Positions 59,468 to 64,000 of a DNA stretch of 64,000 nt are shown one piece after another (positions within the stretch are counted from its first letter, which is position 1; each line of letters opens with the position of its first letter). Below the pieces are notes generated by a model. It worked only from the letters and a program-made list of their open reading frames with translations. It searched no databases and was not told the origin of the DNA. The position numbers were made by a program, and so were the translations under genes. Origin of the DNA: Streptomyces sp. D2-8 (GTDB lineage Bacteria; Actinomycetota; Actinomycetes; Streptomycetales; Streptomycetaceae); assembly GCF_023184515.1 (NCBI RefSeq), contig NZ_JAAHBP010000003.1:744001-808000 (forward strand), written 5' to 3'.

Positions 59468-59653
59468 GCGTCCCCCTCCGTGACGGAAACCGAGCTTTCC
59501 AGCCACCACCCGGGCACGCACAGTCACGCCTGTCACGAGAACACCGTGCGGAACGCATGCGTTAAGACATGTTCGGCTTCTTTCGAGCGCCCGCCTCGGC
59601 GCTCGACCACGGAACGCCCACAGGGGCTGCGCAGGTGTCTCATTAGCGCTGTA
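59468..59653. promoter_or_regulatory. divergent promoter region amfT / SpoIIE phosphatase
   Basis: A 186-bp gap with two divergent start codons. It should contain the AmfR-dependent promoter of the lanthipeptide operon. I could not identify an unambiguous AmfR/RamR repeat by eye. Confidence 0.4.
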
Positions 59654-62101
59654 ATGGCCAACGTGGTCAGTCAGGGCGCCCGGGAGCGCGGAACGCGAAC
59701 GTCGCGTGCCGAAGGTGCCCTCAAGGCGATCGCAGCCGATCAGGAGTCGCCCGAACGACTGCGCCGCGTCCTCGAGCAGGCACTCGTCTTCTCCGGTGCG
59801 GCGCTCGCCGCCGTGTACGCGCCCAGCGAGGACGGCGAACTGCTCTGCCTGATGGAGTCGGCCGGCGTCCCGAGGACGCTCTACGGACTGCGCGACAGCT
59901 ACCCGCGCGCCGGGCGGTCCCCGGTCGCCGAGGCACACCGCGGCGGACAACCGGTGTCACTGGGCCCGGCGGAACTCGCCGAGCACGCCCAGGCGCGGCG
60001 CGTGCCGTCCGGGGACTTCTTCCTGACGGCCCTTCCCGTGCAGGGCGACGGCGGCTGCCTGCTGGCCGTGAGCGAGCGCCCCGAGGGCTTCACCGCCGAC
60101 GACCTCGCATGCCTGGGACTCATCTCCGACGCGGTCGCCTTCACCGCCCCGGCCACGCCCGCGGAGGCCGGTGACCTGCCGCCGAGCGTCTTCAGCCTCG
60201 CCATGGACACCGGCCGCGTCCGGGCCGGAGACGACCTGCTGGACCTGTTCGGCCTGGACCCCGTGGAGTTCGACGGCCGCGTCGAGACGTTGCTCAGCCT
60301 GACCGTGCCCGAGGACCTGCCGTCGCTGATGTCCGTGGTGGAGGCCGACCACATGTCCATCGGCGACCGGGAGCTGGAGTTCCGGGTGCTCCAGCCCACC
60401 GGCCCGCCGAAGTGGCTCCGGCTGCGCGGGCGCCTCCTGCCCGGCGGCGAGGGCCGCCCGGCACGGCTCGTGGGCACGGTCGTCGACGTCTCCACCCTGC
60501 GCTCCGACGTCACCGACGTCGCCCGCGTCCAGCGCCTGGCCGCCGCGCTGGCCACCGCCGTCACCGTCCGCGACGTCGGCAAGGCCGTGGTCGCCGCGCT
60601 GCGCCGGCCGCTCAGGGCCGACCGGATCGCGCTCGCCGAGCTGGAGAGCGAACGGCTCGTCGTCACCGTGCTCGACCCGCCCGAGCCCGAGGCCTGGCCC
60701 GAGCTGTGGCGGTCGGAGTGGCGCACCGAGTGGCCCGACGCACCCGTGCGCGCCATGCCCACCCTCGCCGCCGCGCTGCGCGAGGGCCGGGCCCGCATCT
60801 GGCCCGCCGGCAGCCCCCTGGAACGCGCCCTGGCCGAGGTCGGCCCCGGCGGCCTCGCCGTCCTGCCGCTGCCGGCCGGGAACCGCATGGCCGGTGCCTG
60901 CCTGATCGGCTGGGACACCCCGCACGACTTCGGCGCCGACGAACGCGCGCTGCTCACCGCCTGCGCCGGCCTCGCCGGACAGGCTCTGGTGCGGGCCCGG
61001 GCCTTCGACGCCGAGCACGAACTCGTCGGCATGCTCCAGCGCCAGCTGCTGCCGCGCAGCCTGCCCCGGCTGCCGGGCGCGGTGGCCGTCGCCCGCTACC
61101 TGCCCAGCACGGCGGGGCTGGAGCTCGGCGGCGACTGGTACGACGTCATCCCGCTGCCCGACAACCACGTCGCCCTCGTCATCGGCGACGTCCAGGGCCA
61201 CAGCGCCGGCGCCGCCACCCTCATGGGGCAGATGCGCACCGCCCTGCGCGCCTACGCCGTCGAGGGGCACCCGCCGGACGTGGTGGTCGCGCACGCCAAC
61301 CGGCTCCTCATGGACATGGAGAGCGACCTCTTCGCCACCTGCTGCTACGTCGACGTCGACCTGGAGGAGGGGGCCGCCTGGTGCGTGCGCGCCGGGCATC
61401 TGCCGCCGGTGCTGCGCTACCCGGACGGCCGGACCGAGATCGCCGAGGCCGAGGGCGGCCCGCCCCTCGGGGTGGTCACCCGGGCCGACTTCCCCATGAG
61501 CCCGCTCCGGCTCCCGCCCGGCACCGTGATCGCCCTGGCCACGGACGGTCTCGTCGAGACGCCCGACGCCGACATCGACGAGGGCATGGCCCATCTCGCC
61601 GAGCGGCTGGCCGACGCGGCCCCCACCGACCTGGGGCTCGCCGCCGACGCCCTCCTGGGCGACGCCCCGCGCAGCGACGACGTCGCCCTGCTCCTCATGC
61701 GCTACGACGGCATGGAACTGCGCCCGCTCCGGGAGAGCTGGACGGTCTGGCGGGTGCCGCAGGCCGTCGGGCACGCCCGCCGCTTCGCCCGGCGCACCCT
61801 GCGCTCCTGGGGCGTCACCGTGGACTACGACGCCGCGCTCCTCGTCGTCTCCGAACTCGTCACCAACGCCCTGGTCCACACCGACGGCAAGGTCCGGATG
61901 GACCTGACCCTCGTCAACAACCGTCTGCGTATCGCCATCGCCGACGCCTCCCCCCGCTCACCGGTCAGACCGACCAGCATCGGCTGGGAGGCCACCGGCG
62001 GCCGGGGCATCCTGCTCGTCGAGGCCCTCTCCGCGACCTGGGGCACCCTGCCGGTCAGCGGCGGCAAGCAGGTGTGGGCGGAACTGGTGCTGGGACGCTG
62101 A
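59654..62101 (+). CDS. GAF-PAS-GAF-SpoIIE phosphatase with C-terminal ATPase domain
   Basis: 815 residues from ATG 59654. A GAF-like region (about 25-170), a PAS domain (about 180-285, VFSLAMDTGRVRAGDDLLDL), a second GAF (about 290-455), the SpoIIE phosphatase domain (about 475-690, LGGDWYDVIPL and VIGDVQGHS) and an RsbW-like HATPase domain (about 700-815, LLVVSELVTNALVH). It resembles the phosphatase at 20857 in having phosphatase and kinase-type modules on one chain. Its promoter faces amfT, so it may be tied to the same developmental stage (inference). The open frame extends upstream to 57233 only as antisense of amfT. Confidence 0.92.
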   Translation: MANVVSQGARERGTRTSRAEGALKAIAADQESPERLRRVLEQALVFSGAALAAVYAPSEDGELLCLMESAGVPRTLYGLRDSYPRAGRSPVAEAHRGGQPVSLGPAELAEHAQARRVPSGDFFLTALPVQGDGGCLLAVSERPEGFTADDLACLGLISDAVAFTAPATPAEAGDLPPSVFSLAMDTGRVRAGDDLLDLFGLDPVEFDGRVETLLSLTVPEDLPSLMSVVEADHMSIGDRELEFRVLQPTGPPKWLRLRGRLLPGGEGRPARLVGTVVDVSTLRSDVTDVARVQRLAAALATAVTVRDVGKAVVAALRRPLRADRIALAELESERLVVTVLDPPEPEAWPELWRSEWRTEWPDAPVRAMPTLAAALREGRARIWPAGSPLERALAEVGPGGLAVLPLPAGNRMAGACLIGWDTPHDFGADERALLTACAGLAGQALVRARAFDAEHELVGMLQRQLLPRSLPRLPGAVAVARYLPSTAGLELGGDWYDVIPLPDNHVALVIGDVQGHSAGAATLMGQMRTALRAYAVEGHPPDVVVAHANRLLMDMESDLFATCCYVDVDLEEGAAWCVRAGHLPPVLRYPDGRTEIAEAEGGPPLGVVTRADFPMSPLRLPPGTVIALATDGLVETPDADIDEGMAHLAERLADAAPTDLGLAADALLGDAPRSDDVALLLMRYDGMELRPLRESWTVWRVPQAVGHARRFARRTLRSWGVTVDYDAALLVVSELVTNALVHTDGKVRMDLTLVNNRLRIAIADASPRSPVRPTSIGWEATGGRGILLVEALSATWGTLPVSGGKQVWAELVLGR

Positions 62102-62137
62102 GCACCCGTCCGGCCCGGGCCCGGCGGCCCCGGCGGC

Positions 62138-62833
62138 TCAGCCCAGCCGCTTCAGCATCTCCTGCGCCAGCGGGGCCGACGACGCGGGGTTCTGGCCCGT
62201 GACCAGGTTGCGGTCGGTGACCACGTGCGGGGCCCACGGCTCACCGGCCCGTACGGTCACACCGGCCTCGGTCAGGCGGTCCTGGAGCAGCCACTCGGCG
62301 CGGTCGGCGAGGCCGCCCTGGATCTCCTCGGCGTTGGTGAACGCCGCGACCTCGTAGCCGGCGAAGACGTTGGTGCCGTCATCCCCGACGGCGGCCAGCA
62401 GCGCGGCCGGACCGTGGCAGACGACACCGAGCGGCCTGCCCGACTCCAGGACACGGGCCAGCAGCCGGCCGGAGTCGGCGTTCACGGCCAGGTCCTCCAT
62501 CGGGCCGTGGCCGCCGGGGTAGAAGACGGCCGCGTAGTCCTCGGGCCGGACGACCTCGAGACGGACGGGGTGCCGCAGCTCGGTGAAGGATTCCAGCGCC
62601 TTCGCGATCCGGTCGGCGTTCTCCTGGCCCCCGTTCACCTCGGCGGCGAGGGAGGCGCGGTCGACGGTGGGCTCGACACCGCCGGGCGTGGCCACGACGA
62701 CCTCGTGGCCGGCGGCCCGGAACGCCTCGTACGGGGCGACGGCCTCCTCGGCCCAGAAGCCGGTGGGGTGCGCGGTGCCGTCGGCGAGGGTCCAGGTGTC
62801 GGCGCCGGTGACGACGAAGAGGATCTTCGACAT
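62138..62833 (-). CDS. DJ-1/PfpI (type 1 glutamine amidotransferase-like) protein
   Basis: 231 residues of the DJ-1/PfpI superfamily, HSP31-like branch. The nucleophile elbow GVVCHGPAALLA has the reactive Cys (about 142) followed by His; YPGGHGPMEDL supplies the neighbouring Glu/His. Members are glyoxalase III-type enzymes, deglycases or chaperones. It is divergent from the LysR gene at 62989, and the gap between them holds three CAATGGC elements, so that regulator probably controls it. The start is ATG 62833; upstream residues in frame are not conserved. Confidence 0.88.
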   Translation of the reverse strand: MSKILFVVTGADTWTLADGTAHPTGFWAEEAVAPYEAFRAAGHEVVVATPGGVEPTVDRASLAAEVNGGQENADRIAKALESFTELRHPVRLEVVRPEDYAAVFYPGGHGPMEDLAVNADSGRLLARVLESGRPLGVVCHGPAALLAAVGDDGTNVFAGYEVAAFTNAEEIQGGLADRAEWLLQDRLTEAGVTVRAGEPWAPHVVTDRNLVTGQNPASSAPLAQEMLKRLG

Positions 62834-62925
62834 GGTGGGTGCATCTCCGTGGGACGGGCCGCGGCCGGAGCGCGCGGCGATGACTCGGACGGTGACGACC
62901 GTAGACGCCCGGACCGCCGCTTCTC

Positions 62926-62965
62926 CAATGGCACACTCAATGGCAGCCATAGGGATTCCAATGGC
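62926..62965. promoter_or_regulatory. three CAATGGC elements in the divergent LysR region
   Basis: CAATGGC occurs at 62926, 62938 and 62959. The middle copy forms the palindrome ATGGC-A-GCCAT (62940-62950), and GCCAT (62946) with ATGGC (62961) gives a second inverted pair 10 bases apart. This suits binding by the LysR protein. Confidence 0.55.
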
Positions 62966-62988
62966 GGAGCGCGGTAGGGTCGCCTTGT

Positions 62989-63924
62989 GTGAGCCCCATC
63001 GACCCCCTCGGCGCGACCGGCACGCCCGCGCAGTACGACCTCAACCTGCTGCGCACCTTCCTCGCCGTCTACCGGTCCGGCTCCTTCACGGCCGCCGCGC
63101 ACCTGCTGGGCCTGTCCCAGCCGACCGTCACCACGCAGATCCGCTCGCTGGAGCGGCAGACCCGCCGGGAGCTGTTCGAACGGCTGCCGCGCGGCGTCGC
63201 CCCGACCGCTGTGGCCGACGAACTCGCGGCCCGTGTCGCGGCCCCCCTCGACGCGCTCGCGGAGGCCACGGGGCACGGCCCCCGGGAGGAGTCACGCGCC
63301 GAGCCGGTCCACTTGGCCGGTCCCGCCGAGCTGCTGTCCACCCGGGCTCTGCCCGCCCTCGCCCCGCTCGTCACCGAGGGCGTACGGCTGCGCGTCGCCA
63401 TGGGACTGACCGAACCCCTGCTCGACGAACTGCGCGCCGGCCGCCACGACCTCGTGATCGCCACCACCCGGCCCCGCGGTCGCACCCTGTCCGCGGTGCC
63501 TCTGACCGACGAGGAGTTCGTCCTGGTCGCCGCCCCCGCCTGGGCCGGCCGTGTCGCGCAGCGCCCGACCGCCGACAGGCCCGCGGCGCTGCACGACATC
63601 CCGCTGATCACGTACGCCGAGGACCTGCCCATCGTGCGCCGCTACTGGCGGCACGTCTTCGGCCGGCGCCTGAACTGCCGCGCCGCCGTCTCGGTCCCGG
63701 ACCTGCGGGCCGTCCTGGCACTGGTCACGGCCGGTGCCGGCTTCAGCGTGCTGCCGCGCTACCTGTGCGCCGGGGAACTGGCGTCCGGCGCCCTGGTCCT
63801 CCTCGACGCCCCCGAGGACGCGCCGATCAACACCGGCTTCCTCGTCCAGCGGCCGGGCACCTCGGACAACCCGCACGTGGCTCTCGTCCGTGACCGTTTG
63901 CTGGAGGCCGGCCGTACCTGGTGA
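62989..63924 (+). CDS. LysR-family regulator
   Basis: 311 residues from GTG 62989. The winged helix-turn-helix (about 17-75) reads LNLLRTFLAVYRSGSFTAAAHLLGLSQPTVTTQ over two helices. The substrate-binding domain (about 105-305) has two lobes, with HDLVIATTRPRGRTLSAVPL and LALVTAGAGFSVLPRYL as typical parts. LysR proteins commonly regulate the divergent neighbour, here the DJ-1/PfpI gene. No co-inducer can be predicted. A short 3' flank to the window end (63925-64000) contains the ribosome-site-like AGGAAGGAG at 63958 but no complete gene. Confidence 0.9.
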   Translation: MSPIDPLGATGTPAQYDLNLLRTFLAVYRSGSFTAAAHLLGLSQPTVTTQIRSLERQTRRELFERLPRGVAPTAVADELAARVAAPLDALAEATGHGPREESRAEPVHLAGPAELLSTRALPALAPLVTEGVRLRVAMGLTEPLLDELRAGRHDLVIATTRPRGRTLSAVPLTDEEFVLVAAPAWAGRVAQRPTADRPAALHDIPLITYAEDLPIVRRYWRHVFGRRLNCRAAVSVPDLRAVLALVTAGAGFSVLPRYLCAGELASGALVLLDAPEDAPINTGFLVQRPGTSDNPHVALVRDRLLEAGRTW

Positions 63925-64000
63925 CGCCGCGGACGTGCCGGGTACCCGCCGCGGCGCAGGAAGGAGAAACCGCCACGAGCCGAAGGAAGAGGAACGTCAT

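Noticed and set aside
57233..59653. Long plus-strand open frame upstream of the SpoIIE gene at 59654
   Set aside because: It is antisense to the amfT synthetase, has His/Arg/Gln-rich composition typical of shadow frames, and shows no domain. The ATG at 59654 begins the conserved protein.
59468..59950. Upstream extension of amfT to 59950
   Set aside because: It would overlap the divergent SpoIIE gene by nearly 300 bases, and the family begins at DKRYEVYALADRHFY after ATG 59467.

Overview
This is a high-GC, gene-dense actinobacterial chromosome segment. Third-position G/C, many GTG and a few TTG starts, a conservon, three PAS/GAF/SpoIIE phosphatases, a subtilisin-inhibitor (SSI) gene, a CYP105D-type P450 with its ferredoxin, a CebR-box cellulase and an AmfS/RamS (SapB-type) morphogen cluster all point to Streptomyces. 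I saw no tRNA, rRNA, CRISPR array or intact insertion sequence.

Layout. 1-744: 3' part of a GlxA-type AraC regulator cut by the window edge. 1029-5369: complete conservon (sensor kinase-like cvnA, roadblock cvnB, DUF742 cvnC, GTPase cvnD, P450 cvnE) with coupled start/stop codons. 5497-10219: small redox and metabolite genes, a GST, a cation-diffusion transporter and a LysE exporter. 10569-16647: CYP105D P450/ferredoxin pair, a TetR gene with two operator palindromes shared with a divergent SnoaL-like gene, a flavoprotein ORF that runs without a stop into an aldo/keto reductase, and a PhyH dioxygenase divergent from an AraC regulator. 17020-23244: a large membrane protein combining sigma-like, zinc-finger and lectin parts with eleven 33-bp repeats, a SLC13-type permease and a SpoIIE phosphatase. 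23501-28994: a frameshifted secreted GH2 glycosidase and a secreted GH9 cellulase behind a perfect CebR box. 29071-36825: hydrolases, an ECF41 sigma factor translationally coupled to an internally deleted cytochrome b, a toxin/antitoxin-like pair with an eroded Fic motif, a second sigma-like/zinc-finger/lectin protein and an FMN-dependent 2-hydroxy-acid oxidase. 37152-40931: SSI-type inhibitor, CDGSH protein, methyltransferase, heme-oxygenase-like redox enzyme and Ppx/GppA. 41056-41393: scar of a broken MFS transporter.

Two peptide-export systems dominate the last third. At 41446-47612 is an NHLM-type cassette: two ABC proteins (one with a C39 leader peptidase), an HlyD-type adaptor and a 71-residue double-glycine precursor whose 48-residue core has no cysteine, aromatic or basic residue; no modifying enzyme lies beside it. 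It is followed by a secreted chymotrypsin-type protease and a SpoIIE phosphatase. At 52311-59467 is a class III lanthipeptide (AmfS/SapB) cluster: LanKC synthetase, a 37-residue precursor at 56675-56788 with two S-x2-S-x3-C motifs, two ABC half-transporters and a convergent AmfR/RamR regulator. Both systems carry a hairpin between the precursor gene and the exporter genes, consistent with making far more peptide than transporter. The window ends with a third SpoIIE phosphatase, a DJ-1/PfpI protein and a divergent LysR regulator.
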